A stretch of 64,000 nucleotides of DNA from Plantactinospora alkalitolerans (GTDB lineage: Bacteria; Actinomycetota; Actinomycetes; Mycobacteriales; Micromonosporaceae), in contig NZ_JADPUN010000213.1 of assembly GCF_015690345.1 (NCBI RefSeq), positions 35,800 through 99,799 on the forward strand, read 5' to 3'. The notes under the pieces are model-generated. The model was not told where the DNA came from. It made no database searches and saw nothing but the letters and a program-made list of their open reading frames with translations. Positions 34,424 to 43,064 of the stretch are shown one piece after another; positions within the stretch are counted from its first letter, which is position 1; each line of letters begins with the position of its first letter. The position numbers and the translations under genes are program-made.

Positions 34424-34900
34424 CTAATTGGGTGGGGTGTGCCGGGTGCTCCCGCGACGACGGTGCGGAAGACCCCTGAGTGCGAGAAGGGCCGCCGGGA
34501 TGATGGTCAGGTGCATCGCCGAGAGGGCCACGGTGCTGGTGGTGTCGAATCCGGCGGGGATCGTCATCACGGCGATGGTGGCCACGGCGAGCACGGGGGC
34601 GACGACCCGTGCGATGGGGATGACCTTCGGCCACTTGCGGGAAAGCACCGCGACCAGCGTCAGGCCGAAGCCCAACGGTACGAGCGACATGAACGTGATC
34701 GAGACCCAGTCGACCTGTGTGGTTGTGCCATTCTGCGGATAGGTGAAGGCCCCGCCGAGAGCGCGGCCGACGGCGTAGATGGCCAGGTTGATGATGAGCA
34801 GGCCGGCGAGCGCGGCGGCGACCAACGCCGGTCGGCCGGCGTTCGTCCTGGCGCGGGCGGGCGGTCGTGCCGTGGCCTGAGCGGTTCCGACATCGGTCAC
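34424..34900 (-). CDS. DUF6069-like membrane protein
   Basis: 158-aa protein with four transmembrane helices and Ala/Pro-Arg-rich N-terminus. Layout and motifs (LAIYAVGRALGGAF, then VPLGFGLTLVAVLSRKW, then ALSAMHLTIIPAALLAL) match DUF6069, a family of actinobacterial membrane proteins without known function. GTG start overlaps the preceding SRPBCC stop by four bases; third gene of the ArsR operon. Confidence 0.7.
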   Translation of the reverse strand: MTDVGTAQATARPPARARTNAGRPALVAAALAGLLIINLAIYAVGRALGGAFTYPQNGTTTQVDWVSITFMSLVPLGFGLTLVAVLSRKWPKVIPIARVVAPVLAVATIAVMTIPAGFDTTSTVALSAMHLTIIPAALLALRGLPHRRRGSTRHTPPN

Positions 34901-35376
34901 GATCGACGGTCCCGCGCCAGGAAGGAGGCGAGGCCGTCGAGGATGCCCCGGGTGCCCTCCTCGCGGCCTTCTACCGAGTCCAGGCCGTCGAAGTGGACGC
35001 CCTGTTCGGTGTACGTCATGAGGGTGGCGTCGCCGCCGGGCTCGAGGGCGATGGTGGTGAGGGATGTGGACAGGTGCTGGTCGTCGACCCACATGTCATA
35101 GGTGAAGACGATGCGGCGCTGGTCGACGATGTCGGTGTAGACGGACTCGAAGCGCGACCGTGGCCCGCCGTGCCACCGACCCTCCTCGATGCCTCGGCCG
35201 CCGACGCGGAAGTCGTGTGTCTTGTGCTCGACCTCGAACGTCGGCCCACCGCCGAACCACTGGTCTCGTGCGGCGTTGTCGGACAGGGCGTGCCAGAGTT
35301 CGGCCAGGGGCACCGGATAGCTGCGCTCGATGACGAAGGTGGCGTGCGTCTGGCTGCGTTCGATTGTGTCGTTCAT
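34897..35376 (-). CDS. SRPBCC/AHSA1 family protein
   Basis: 159-aa START-like (Bet v1) hydrophobic-pocket protein: ATFVIERSYPVPLAELWHALSDN, then EVEHKTHDFRVGGRG, then TTIALEPGGDATLMTYTEQG and a final long helix. ArsR/SRPBCC pairs are very common in actinobacteria; the ligand is generally unknown. Overlaps ArsR by four bases and DUF6069 by four bases. Confidence 0.88.
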   Translation of the reverse strand: MNDTIERSQTHATFVIERSYPVPLAELWHALSDNAARDQWFGGGPTFEVEHKTHDFRVGGRGIEEGRWHGGPRSRFESVYTDIVDQRRIVFTYDMWVDDQHLSTSLTTIALEPGGDATLMTYTEQGVHFDGLDSVEGREEGTRGILDGLASFLARDRRS

Positions 35377-35714
35377 GTCGTCTCCTTGTTCGTGGGTGGA
35401 TCGAGGAAGGCGGCGAGCCGGTCGAGGCGACGCTCGGCGGGCAGACGCTGCCTGCTGATCCATTCGGCGGCCGGGCTGAGCGCGTCGGCGTTGAGCTGGT
35501 ACGTCCGGACCCGGCCGACTTTGCTGGATGACACGATCCCGGCGGCTTCGAGCACGCCGAGGTGCTGGACCACGGTGGGCAGGGCCATGTCGAACGGGCG
35601 GGCGAGTTCGCTCACCGACGCCGGGCCGCGCGTCAGCCGCTCCACCATCGCGCGGCGACTGGCGTCGCCGAGGGCGTGGAACATCCGGTCGAGCCCATCC
35701 TGATACTTAGGCAC
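35373..35714 (-). CDS. ArsR family transcriptional regulator
   Basis: 113-aa winged-helix regulator (MFHALGDASRRAMVERLTRGPASVSELARPFDMALPTVVQHLGVLEAAGIV-type core; residues 10-75). No metal-binding CxC motif, so it senses something other than metal. The GTG start (35714) is within the 8-base loop of a perfect 20-bp inverted repeat (35691-35738), and the first codons form one arm. This could be an operator, an RNA structure controlling initiation, or both. First gene of the operon ArsR-SRPBCC-DUF6069, all with 4-base overlaps. Confidence 0.87.
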   Translation of the reverse strand: MPKYQDGLDRMFHALGDASRRAMVERLTRGPASVSELARPFDMALPTVVQHLGVLEAAGIVSSSKVGRVRTYQLNADALSPAAEWISRQRLPAERRLDRLAAFLDPPTNKETT

Positions 35715-35738
35715 ATGGCTAAGTATCAGGATGGGCTC
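35691..35738. promoter_or_regulatory. Perfect 20-bp inverted repeat spanning the ArsR start codon
   Basis: GAGCCCATCCTGATACTTAG (35691-35710) and its exact complement at 35719-35738 flank the loop GCACATGG. On the ArsR mRNA the GTG start lies in the loop and codons 2-8 form half the stem. The upstream arm looks like an inverted copy of the start of the gene. Confidence 0.85.
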
Positions 35739-35977
35739 CGAGCCTGTCAAACCGGTCCGCGTGAAGCTCACGCCCGAGGGGGTACGAGGAGCACCAGCGG
35801 CGGGTACGCGACAACCAGCGCCGCCCCGGCCACTGGCAGGCCTTCGTCCGGACGAGCCGCACCTCACACGAATCCGCCCGCCGGCGACCACATTCGGACA
35901 CCTAGCGGACCCAGCATCCTCAACTGCCGCAGAGTGCGTGTGCAGCGATGCCCCGGTGTGATGGCAGGATCTTCCGG

Positions 35978-36769
35978 ATGGAGAGCGTTCTGCTGTCGGG
36001 TGCCGCCACGCTCCTCGGCGAGGCTCGTCGGGTCGTCGTCTTCACAGGCGCCGGGATCTCGGCCGAGAGCGGGGTGCCGACCTTCCGGGACGATCTCACT
36101 GGACTGTGGGCTCGCTTCGACGCGCAGCGGCTCGCCACCCTGGAGGCGTTTCACTCCGATCCGGACCTGGTCTGGGGCTGGTACGAGTGGCGGCGCGCCC
36201 GGGTGCGCCGGGCTCGTCCCAATCCCGGGCACGTGGCCACGGCTGCCATCGAGTCCCTGGTCCCGGACAGCATGGTCATCACCCAGAACGTCGATGACCT
36301 GCACGAGCGGGCCGGTTCTCGGGCTCCGGTCCATTTGCACGGCAGCCTCTTCGCACCCCGCTGCATAGCGGAAGCCGCCCACCCGGCGCCCTTTCCGGGC
36401 ACAGCGGACGACGAGGCCGCCGATCCGGGAGAAGGTCGTCGGTTGCCACCGCCCCGTTGTACGCGCTGCGGAGCACTCGTCCGTCCGGGCGTGGTGTGGT
36501 TCGGTGAGGCACTGCCCGAGGCGGCGTTGGCCTCGGCCGTCAAAGCCGCCGCCGCCTGCGACGTGCTGCTGACAGTCGGCACCGCCGGCGTTGTGTACCC
36601 GGCAGCCGAGATACCTCGGATCGCGGCAGACTCCGGCGCCACCGTGATCCAGGTCAACCCGGAGCCGACACCACTCGACATGATCTGCGCCACCAACCTG
36701 CGTGGACCCGCGGCCCAGATCCTCCCAGCCCTGGTCGCGGCCGCGTGGGATGTCCCCGAGAAGAAATGA
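35978..36769 (+). CDS. Sir2-family NAD-dependent protein deacylase, class III-like
   Basis: 263-aa sirtuin. NAD-binding GAGISAESGVPTFRD near residue 27, QNVDDLHERAG with the LHGSLF His base near 115, and VGTAGVVYPAAEIP. The motif WYEWRRARV supplies the Tyr-x-x-Arg pair that directs class III sirtuins (CobB, SIRT5) to succinyl- or malonyl-lysine. The zinc site looks atypical: the second pair CTRC is present, but the first has a single Cys (RCIAEAAH). Cytosolic. It is divergent from the ArsR operon. Confidence 0.85.
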   Translation: MESVLLSGAATLLGEARRVVVFTGAGISAESGVPTFRDDLTGLWARFDAQRLATLEAFHSDPDLVWGWYEWRRARVRRARPNPGHVATAAIESLVPDSMVITQNVDDLHERAGSRAPVHLHGSLFAPRCIAEAAHPAPFPGTADDEAADPGEGRRLPPPRCTRCGALVRPGVVWFGEALPEAALASAVKAAAACDVLLTVGTAGVVYPAAEIPRIAADSGATVIQVNPEPTPLDMICATNLRGPAAQILPALVAAAWDVPEKK

Positions 36770-36858
36770 TCGCGACTGTACGACGTCACTTGCCAGGGCA
36801 ATGCCCTCGATGGCGGGCGGGGGGATCGAATCATTCCCGCCTCTTGCCCGGCAACCGG

Positions 36859-37095
36859 TCACGTGCTGACCGCAACAGGCGCCTCCGTCGCCGTGGCCGG
36901 CAGTTCGCGCGTGCTCCGCAGCGGGGAGAACAGCGCGGGCAGGAACGCGGCGGTCATTCCTGCCGCGCCGATCCACAACAGGGTGGACGCGCCGAGCAGG
37001 CCACCGAGTGCACCGCCAGGTAGGCCCGCGTAGCCAGCTCCTGGCGACCGATGTCCGGACCTGCCGCAGAGTACGCGCGGCGGCGGGCTCCGCAC
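36859..37095 (-). pseudogene. C-terminal remnant of an MFS transporter
   Basis: Reading the minus strand gives GGALGGLLGASTLLWIGAAG, then LPALFSPLRSTRELP, which matches the last two helices and tail of DHA3-type MFS exporters. The preceding residues do not look like a membrane protein, and neighbouring frames hold further fragments, so the rest is lost or frameshifted. No start codon or ribosome site is apparent. Confidence 0.6.
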
Positions 37096-37196
37096 GGCTC
37101 ACAGAGCGTCGAGCGTACGGCTGGGGCGGCGCCCGATGATGCGATCCGCGTGCCCCGGTATGGCAACGACGAGAGTCGGCGAACCGTGCCGGCCCT

Positions 37197-37649
37197 GTGC
37201 GGGATCACCTGAGGGCGCCGGATGTGCCACGATGGAGGGATGGGCTTTTGAACCGCCGGCCGAGTTGGCGGAAGCTGAGCAGGCAACAGCGGTACCGGTT
37301 GCCAATCGACCAGGTGCCGCGCGCCGACGTCGAGCTGGATCCGCTGGCCGTCGATCGGTTCGGCCGGTTCATCGCCATGGTGCAGGAACGGGCTCCCGGT
37401 CACGTCTGCCCCATCTACATCGACGTGCTGCTCCGGCCCGCGGGTCCGGAAGCGGTGACCGCCTGGACGCCGCCGTCCGAGCGGATCCGCGGAACTCTCG
37501 TCGGCCGCCTGACCGGTCCCGCCGTTCCCGCGTACGCGGCCGTGCTGGCCGGTCTCGCCCGCGACCAGGCGCCGATGGCCAGTTTCACGGCGCATCAGCT
37601 GGCGCCGGGCCGGTACACCGCCTTCGTCGAAGGTTGGCCGCCGGACTGA
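37197..37649 (+). CDS. Hypothetical protein
   Basis: Unrecognised 150-aa protein if read from the GTG at 37197. The more protein-like part begins near residue 18 (RRPSWRKLSRQQRYRLPID) and includes LDPLAVDRFGRFIAMVQERA and a strand-rich C-terminus (ASFTAHQLAPGRYTAFVEGW). The true start is unclear: a TTG near 37245 is possible. No neighbour suggests a job. Confidence 0.45.
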   Translation: MRDHLRAPDVPRWRDGLLNRRPSWRKLSRQQRYRLPIDQVPRADVELDPLAVDRFGRFIAMVQERAPGHVCPIYIDVLLRPAGPEAVTAWTPPSERIRGTLVGRLTGPAVPAYAAVLAGLARDQAPMASFTAHQLAPGRYTAFVEGWPPD

Positions 37650-37918
37650 GCCGGTCGACCGCGGCGACCGCGGCACTTCTGGGAGCGCAGCAGCAGCGAT
37701 GACGCCGGGCGCGCCAGCGGCGACGATCCGCCCGAGTAGTTGTCTCATTCACCCACGCCCATGCCTGGTCGAGGCGACAACACCGCATCTGAGACCGACC
37801 GATGAGCGGCTGCGCGCTGGGGCTCGCAGTCCCGTCGAGTTCGCGTCGGAGTGGAGGGTTGCTGGCGCCGCGTACCCTGACGTCACGCATCGCTTCACGT
37901 TCAGACGCTGGAGTTGCC

Positions 37919-38320
37919 ATGTCGTTCACCGCTGCTGTTCGTTCGGCGCTCTCCCAGTATGTCGGGTTCGGAGGACGGGCTCGCCGTGCCGAATACTGGT
38001 GGTTCTTCCTCTTCCTGATCCTCGTCGGCATCGTGACCTCGATCCTCGATGCCGCGCTGGGCACCGACTTCAAAGGATCAGGTGTGTCTGACGGCCTCCT
38101 GAGCCTGATCGCCAACCTGGCGCTCTTCCTGCCGGCGCTGGCGCTCGCCGTGCGTCGCTTGCACGACACCGACCGTTCCGGCTGGTGGGTTCTGATCGGG
38201 CTGATCCCGCTTGTCGGTGCGATTGTCCTGCTGGTGTTCTTCGTGCAGGACGGCACGCCCGGTCCGAACCGTTTTGGTCCCAGCCCGAAGTACGACGTCG
38301 CGCCCGGCCAGGCGACCTGA
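37919..38320 (+). CDS. DUF805 family membrane protein
   Basis: 133-aa protein with the DUF805 pattern: GFGGRARRAEYWWFFLFLIL, LPALALAVRRLHDTDRSGWW, and a final GTPGPNRFGPSP. Four hydrophobic helices. Function unknown; the family is found in phage, plasmid and chromosomal settings. Confidence 0.88.
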   Translation: MSFTAAVRSALSQYVGFGGRARRAEYWWFFLFLILVGIVTSILDAALGTDFKGSGVSDGLLSLIANLALFLPALALAVRRLHDTDRSGWWVLIGLIPLVGAIVLLVFFVQDGTPGPNRFGPSPKYDVAPGQAT

Positions 38321-38355
38321 CGCTGATGCCCCGGTGTCAGGGGTAGCTGCTGGCG

Positions 38356-38955
38356 TCAGCATCTGGTGCAGACACGTCGCGCGCTCTCGCGGAAGGCCGT
38401 ACCGGCATCGCGGATGCTCATCAAGCCTGCCTGTACCTGCTGTCCGGCGGTGTGACCGAGGCTGATGATGGCCGCCACCAGCCAGGTCGGGGGCGTGTCG
38501 CGGTGGAACTCGCCTGATCGTTGCCCCCGACGGATGAGCGAGTCGAGTCGCTCGGTGATCGGCAGATGCCGTTCGTGATCTTCCTGCGGGTTCGCGCTGG
38601 CCACGGCGGGGCTGAGCAGGATCGGGTACCGGTGGAGAAGCGTCCAACTGGCATCCGTCCACCGGTCCAGGGCGTCAGCGGCGGTACCGCTTTCGAGATC
38701 CACCGCGTCGAAGATTGCCACCACCTCGGTGGTGATTCGATCGACGATGGCTTGGAGCAGGGCGTCGCGCGACGCGAAGTGGGCGTAGACGGTCTGACGG
38801 GCGACGCCTGCCTCGGCTGCGATCTCCTCCATGCTCGCCTCGGGTCGCCTGCCCAACAGGTTGATGGCGGCGTCGAGGGTCACGACGATGCTTCGTTCGG
38901 CGTCGGCACGCCGTCGTCGTGCTCGCGGCTTGGGCAACTCGGACACGGTTGTCAA
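38356..38955 (-). CDS. TetR/AcrR family transcriptional regulator
   Basis: 199-aa regulator. HTH about residues 22-66: VTLDAAINLLGRRPEASMEEIAAEAGVARQTVYAHFASRDALL. Divergent from an NTF2-like gene with 69 bases between them; the gap contains GACA-N4-TGTC (38979-38990), a weak candidate operator. It likely controls that gene and itself. Confidence 0.85.
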   Translation of the reverse strand: MTTVSELPKPRARRRRADAERSIVVTLDAAINLLGRRPEASMEEIAAEAGVARQTVYAHFASRDALLQAIVDRITTEVVAIFDAVDLESGTAADALDRWTDASWTLLHRYPILLSPAVASANPQEDHERHLPITERLDSLIRRGQRSGEFHRDTPPTWLVAAIISLGHTAGQQVQAGLMSIRDAGTAFRESARRVCTRC

Positions 38956-39024
38956 GGCTACCTGCCTGGCTTACATTGGACAGCAGTGTCAGAGTTAACT
39001 GTTCTGCGATGGGAGCGACGCGGC

Positions 39025-39450
39025 ATGTCCACTGAAGAAGGTCTGCCCGGCCGCAATCTCGGCGCGTACCTCACTGGTTATCCGGTCGAGGTCGCCTTCG
39101 GTGCGGACGACGCTGCCGAGGTCTTCGACCGCTACCACACGCCCGACTTCGTGCTCTACAACGACGGGACGCCACTCGACCGCGAGAAGCTCCTTGCGCA
39201 TGTGCGGCCCGCCCGCCGAAGGGCCACCAGCGTGCATATCGAACTGCACGAGACCTTGGTGTCTGGTGACCGCGTGGCGGCCCGCTACATCCTGACCGCG
39301 GTGATGGTCAAGGGAACTGTCATCGCCACCGAGATCTACATGTTCGGCCAGCTGGCCGAAGATGGGCGACTGCGACGGATCGACCAGCTGACTCGCCTGG
39401 TTCCGGCGCCCGCGGTGGCGACAGGCCCGGCCGTGCTACCACCACGATGA
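39025..39450 (+). CDS. SnoaL/NTF2-like protein
   Basis: 141-aa cone-shaped NTF2-like fold: DDAAEVFDRYHTPDFVLYNDGTPLDREKLLAHV, then HIELHETLVSGDRVAARYILTAVM, then TEIYMFGQLAEDGRLRRIDQLTRLV. Such proteins are isomerases, hydratases or ligand carriers. Divergent TetR gene suggests induction by a small molecule. Confidence 0.82.
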   Translation: MSTEEGLPGRNLGAYLTGYPVEVAFGADDAAEVFDRYHTPDFVLYNDGTPLDREKLLAHVRPARRRATSVHIELHETLVSGDRVAARYILTAVMVKGTVIATEIYMFGQLAEDGRLRRIDQLTRLVPAPAVATGPAVLPPR

Positions 39451-39594
39451 CCGCGTACGGCCCCCGGTGACATCGTCAGGCGGCTCTACGCCACACGCGT
39501 TGATCTGCCGCCGACCGTGCGCGCGATCCCGACGATCCGGCAGCGGGGCGCGGGTCAGGCTGCCCCGGCGGGTGTTGGGCACTATCGTTCTCGC

Positions 39595-40092
39595 GTGCAC
39601 ATCCGTTTCGACGTCCCAGCCGATCCCGCCTACCCGGGCAGGGTGGCCGCTGTGCTCAGCGGCGTTCGGCTGCGCAAGTACGGTTACATCGGCGCGGTGC
39701 TGGCGGCCGTCGGGGCGATCGGGTTCGCGGTCTCGCGGGGGTTCGCGTGGGGCGACCGGGTCTCGCCACTATGCATGGCGATGGTCGTGGCTGGCCTGCT
39801 GTCGATGCTGTACTCGCCATGGGTGAGATTGCGTGCCCGACGCCGCTCCGGTCGCTACGCTGTCGAGGGCGCCTACGACATCACCGACGACAACATCATG
39901 ATGCGCAGTGGCTCGGAGTCCGGCGGCATCGCCTGGGACGGGGTCGCCGAGGTAAGGGACACCCCTGAGTTCTGGATCGTGTATGTCGGCCGGATGCCGG
40001 CGACCGTCATCCCACGCCGCTTGATGTCCGCCGAGGACGCCGAGACCCTGCGAGCCTATATGGCCGAACGTGGGCTGCTCCAGTCACGGTGA
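39595..40092 (+). CDS. YcxB-like membrane protein
   Basis: 165 aa. Two adjacent hydrophobic helices (about residues 28-48 and 58-80) are followed by a C-terminal beta-rich domain with YDITDDNIMMRSGSESGGIAWDGVAEVRDTPEFWIVYVG, resembling the PH-like YcxB domain. Function unknown. GTG start at 39595; the open frame extends upstream without a plausible start. Confidence 0.7.
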   Translation: MHIRFDVPADPAYPGRVAAVLSGVRLRKYGYIGAVLAAVGAIGFAVSRGFAWGDRVSPLCMAMVVAGLLSMLYSPWVRLRARRRSGRYAVEGAYDITDDNIMMRSGSESGGIAWDGVAEVRDTPEFWIVYVGRMPATVIPRRLMSAEDAETLRAYMAERGLLQSR

Positions 40093-40187
40093 GCCCATTG
40101 CCGCAATCCGAGCCCTGTACAGCGTTATGAACGTGACGGGGTTGCTGGCCGCACCGGCTTCGGCCCGATGATGGGTCGATAACCCGA

Positions 40188-41201
40188 TCATGCGGAGTCG
40201 CGCAGCACCAGTCTCGTAGGAAGGATAAGGGACGCGGTTTCCCGCCCCGCGATCAATTCCGTGAGCACTCGGGTCATCTCCTTGCCCAGGGACTGGATCG
40301 ATTGATGAACCGTGGTCAATGGCGGATCGGTACGTTCGGCTATTCCTAGATCGTCGAAGCCCACGACCGCCACGTCCGCCGGCACGGACCGGCCGGCCTC
40401 GCTCAGCGCGCGCAGGGCCCCGGCGGCCATGTTGTCGCTGGCAGCGAACACGGCATCAAGATCAGGGTGGTTGTCGAGCAGCGTTTTCATCGCCGCGGCG
40501 CCGCTGGCCTCGGTGAAGTCGCCTTCGGCCATACCGTACGGAGTCAGGCCCGCCATGACCATCGCCTCACGGTAACCGCGGTAGCGGGCGGTGCCGGCCT
40601 CGGTGCCCAGCTCGCCAGTGATCGTGACGATACGGGTTCGACCGAGGCCGAGGAGATGCTCGGTGGCGAGCCGGGCCCCGCCCAGGTTGTCGGAGTCGAC
40701 GTACCACTGCGGCGTGAAATGCAACGGCCGACCGCCGTACACGGCCGGCAGTCCGGCCCGGCGCACAATGTGGGCCAGCGGGTCGTCCCCGCGTAGCGCC
40801 ATCAGCATGATGCCGTCGACGCCCCGCGTGTTCAGTAGGTTCGTGAGCCGGGAGCGGCCCCGACCGGAGCTGGCCAGACACAGCAACAGGTGTAGGTCGG
40901 TCTCCTCGAGCGCCGAGGAGACACCGACGATGACCTGGCCGAAGAACGGGTCGGCGAACAACTCAGGATCGTCGTGGGAGATGGCGAGGGCGACGATTCC
41001 GGTCTGCCGGGTGGCCAGCGCCCGAGCGGTGCGGTTGGGCAGGTACCCCAGTTCCTTGATGGCCCTCTCGACGGCGTCGCGGGTGGCGCGACTGACGTGC
41101 GGTGCCTTGTTGAGGACCCGCGACGCGGCAGAGCGTGACACACCGGCGCGTGCGGCCACCTCATCGAGCGTGGGCTGGCGCCGAGTCGTGTCTGTTGCCA
41201 T
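40188..41201 (-). CDS. LacI family transcriptional regulator
   Basis: 337-aa repressor. LacI HTH at residues 10-55 (TLDEVAARAGVSRSAASRVLNKAPHVS) and a periplasmic-binding-protein-like sensor domain ending LTTVHQSIQSLGKEMTRVL. It is divergent from the GH6 cellulase gene, and two LacI-type palindromes lie between (41429-41444, 41550-41567). By analogy with CelR/CebR it would release the DNA on binding a cello- or other oligosaccharide. Confidence 0.9.
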   Translation of the reverse strand: MATDTTRRQPTLDEVAARAGVSRSAASRVLNKAPHVSRATRDAVERAIKELGYLPNRTARALATRQTGIVALAISHDDPELFADPFFGQVIVGVSSALEETDLHLLLCLASSGRGRSRLTNLLNTRGVDGIMLMALRGDDPLAHIVRRAGLPAVYGGRPLHFTPQWYVDSDNLGGARLATEHLLGLGRTRIVTITGELGTEAGTARYRGYREAMVMAGLTPYGMAEGDFTEASGAAAMKTLLDNHPDLDAVFAASDNMAAGALRALSEAGRSVPADVAVVGFDDLGIAERTDPPLTTVHQSIQSLGKEMTRVLTELIAGRETASLILPTRLVLRDSA

Positions 41202-41428
41202 CTGATGCCGCGTCCTTCCTGCCTGCCGTGGGAGACAGGCCGGCGACGGGGCACCCGGCGTGGCTCCGTCGGCGCCAACCCGGCGACCGGCCGTGCTGAC
41301 GACTCCGACAGATGGTATCGGCCTCCGAAGACCAAGGTCGACACGGTCACGCCAGGCGCGGACGTTGGTTCGCGCTCGCGCGTCGCACCGCCCGAGTCCG
41401 ACACTGCTGCCCCAACCGGTGCCACAGC

Positions 41429-41444
41429 CTGGAAGCGGTTCCAG
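41429..41444. promoter_or_regulatory. LacI-type operator, distal copy
   Basis: CTGGAA-GCGG-TTCCAG: perfect 6-bp arms with an asymmetric centre. Same half-site as the operator at 41550, 121 bases away, suitable for repressor looping. Confidence 0.65.
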
Positions 41445-41549
41445 CATCGTCCACGAGAGGACGATGCGACAGGTCCAGGAACTCATGGACAACCTTGACT
41501 TTTGCTTGTCACATGCTCAACATTAAATCGATGTAGATAGATGGCCGCT

Positions 41550-41567
41550 ACTGGAAGCGCTTCCAGT
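41550..41567. promoter_or_regulatory. LacI-type operator, perfect 18-bp palindrome
   Basis: ACTGGAAGCGCTTCCAGT is its own reverse complement, with the central CpG typical of LacI-family sites (compare the CebR/CelR consensus TGGGAGCGCTCCCA). It lies just downstream of the putative cellulase promoter, where a bound repressor would block transcription. Confidence 0.8.
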
Positions 41568-41863
41568 AAGCCCGACCTCAGGCCCGTAGGAGTTTCCGAG
41601 CGCCGCACCCCGCGACGTCGCAGAGCACCGACCGCAACGCGGCGCTCGGACAGTGGAGATCGGTCCGTCCACTCCGGGATCCGGACGCCCGCTCAGAGCA
41701 CGTCCCCCTGCCGGTCACCTGATCGCGCTCCGGTAGGGAGTGGATGAGGCGAACGTGTTCTGACCACGTCACGATGGCGCGTTCGAGATTGGAGGAACCG
41801 CACATCCAGGCACTCGGCACCAGTTCATGCCGATGCACTTCTCAACCCTCTGGGAGACTCGCG

Positions 41864-42838
41864 ATGAAACGACCCGCCCGTCCGCTGCTCGCGCTTGGTG
41901 TCGCGCTGGCGGTGGCGATCCCGACGACCCTGTTTGGCTCGTCGGCCGCCCACGCCGATCCGATCAGCCAGACCAGCGGCTTCTACGTCAACCCGCGCTC
42001 CAGTCCCGCGTCCTGGGTCGCAGCCAACCCTGGCGACGGACGCGCCAACGCGATCAGAACCGAGATCGCCCAAAGACCGATGGCCTCCTGGTTCGGCAAC
42101 TGGAGTGGCGACATCACCGCTGCGGTCGGCAACTACGTCGCGGCCGCGGACGCCGTCGACAAGCTCCCCCTGCTGGTGGCCTACAACCTCCCCGGCAGAG
42201 ACGCCTGCGGCGGACACTCCGGTGGTGGTGCCGGAAGCGTCGCTGCCTACGACGCGTGGATCGCAGCCTTCGCCGGCGCCATCGGTAACCGGCCCGCGGT
42301 GGTGGCCCTCGAACCAGACTCACTGGGCGACTTCAACTGTATGTCCCAGGCGCAGATCAACGACCGCGTCGGCATGCTCGCCCGCGCCGCCAACCAGTTC
42401 CGTTCCAAAGCGCCCAACACCTGGGCCTACCTCGACGCCGGCAATCCCGGCTGGGTCGACGCTCGGACTATGGCGCAACGGCTCAACATGGCCGGGGTCG
42501 CCAACGCGCACGGCTTCGCGCTCAACGTCTCCAACTACTTCACCACCGGTGAGAACACCAACTACGGCAACGCGGTCGCGTCCGCGCTGCGTAGCAACTT
42601 CGGGTACACCAAGCCCTACGTGATCGACACCAGCCGGAACCGTAACGGCTCCAATGGTCAGTGGTGCAACCCGGGCGGCCGCAGGATCGGCACACCGACC
42701 CAGACCGGCGGCGGTGCCGAGATGCTGCTGTGGCTCAAGACGCCGGGGGAGTCCGACGGCAACTGCGGGGTCGGAGCCGGATCCAGCGCCGGGCAATTCC
42801 TACCCGAGGTCGCCTACAAGATGATCTTTGGGTATTGA
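41864..42838 (+). CDS. Glycoside hydrolase family 6 cellulase, secreted
   Basis: 324 aa. Sec signal peptide 1-31 (cleavage after SSAAHA). The rest is a single GH6 catalytic domain: NLPGRDACGGHSGGG with the conserved Asp, VALEPDSLGDF, and WLKTPGESDG near the C-terminus. There is no carbohydrate-binding module, unlike many actinomycete GH6 enzymes. Predicted inverting endoglucanase (the open-cleft type by length). GGGAG lies eight bases before the ATG. Controlled by the divergent LacI repressor through a perfect palindrome. Confidence 0.92.
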   Translation: MKRPARPLLALGVALAVAIPTTLFGSSAAHADPISQTSGFYVNPRSSPASWVAANPGDGRANAIRTEIAQRPMASWFGNWSGDITAAVGNYVAAADAVDKLPLLVAYNLPGRDACGGHSGGGAGSVAAYDAWIAAFAGAIGNRPAVVALEPDSLGDFNCMSQAQINDRVGMLARAANQFRSKAPNTWAYLDAGNPGWVDARTMAQRLNMAGVANAHGFALNVSNYFTTGENTNYGNAVASALRSNFGYTKPYVIDTSRNRNGSNGQWCNPGGRRIGTPTQTGGGAEMLLWLKTPGESDGNCGVGAGSSAGQFLPEVAYKMIFGY

Positions 42839-42896
42839 GCTGGGCGACGCGCGACGCTCACCAAGTGAGCCGGTTCGCCGGCGTGCGGACGAGCGA

Positions 42897-42958
42897 AAGT
42901 GCCCCTCCCGCAAGAGGAACGGCGTCGACTCACCGGAACTCTTGCGGGAGGGGCACTT
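42897..42958. terminator. Perfect 20-bp inverted repeat downstream of the cellulase gene
   Basis: Arms at 42897-42916 (AAGTGCCCCTCCCGCAAGAG) and 42939-42958 are exact complements, spaced by 22 bases. It lies 58 bases after the GH6 stop and can act as a terminator. The size and perfection also suggest a dispersed repeat family. Confidence 0.7.
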
Positions 42959-43064
42959 GACGTAGCCGGAAACCGAGCCGGTACGGCGACGCACGAGGCG
43001 TTGTGCCTTCCGCCCACCATGCGGAACTCCGCCTCCGTTGCCAGCGATCTCTACCCTCGCTGTC

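Larger units (their letters stand above)
41202..41863. other. Divergent control region between LacI and GH6 genes
   Basis: 662 bases without a convincing gene. It contains two LacI-type palindromes (listed separately), a TTGACT -35-like hexamer at 41495-41500 with a poor AT-rich -10 region near 41519-41528, and then about 300 bases of leader before the GH6 ATG in which nothing else is recognised. Confidence 0.6.

Noticed and set aside
35731..35961. 76-codon plus-strand frame between ArsR and the sirtuin
   Set aside because: A neighbouring frame reads VKLTPEGYEEHQRRVRDN-like text that might be a gene scrap, but there is no start, no ribosome site and no recognised family.
38979..38990. GACA-N4-TGTC as an operator between TetR and the NTF2-like gene
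   Set aside because: Four-base arms are expected by chance in a divergent region of this size; kept only as a remark.
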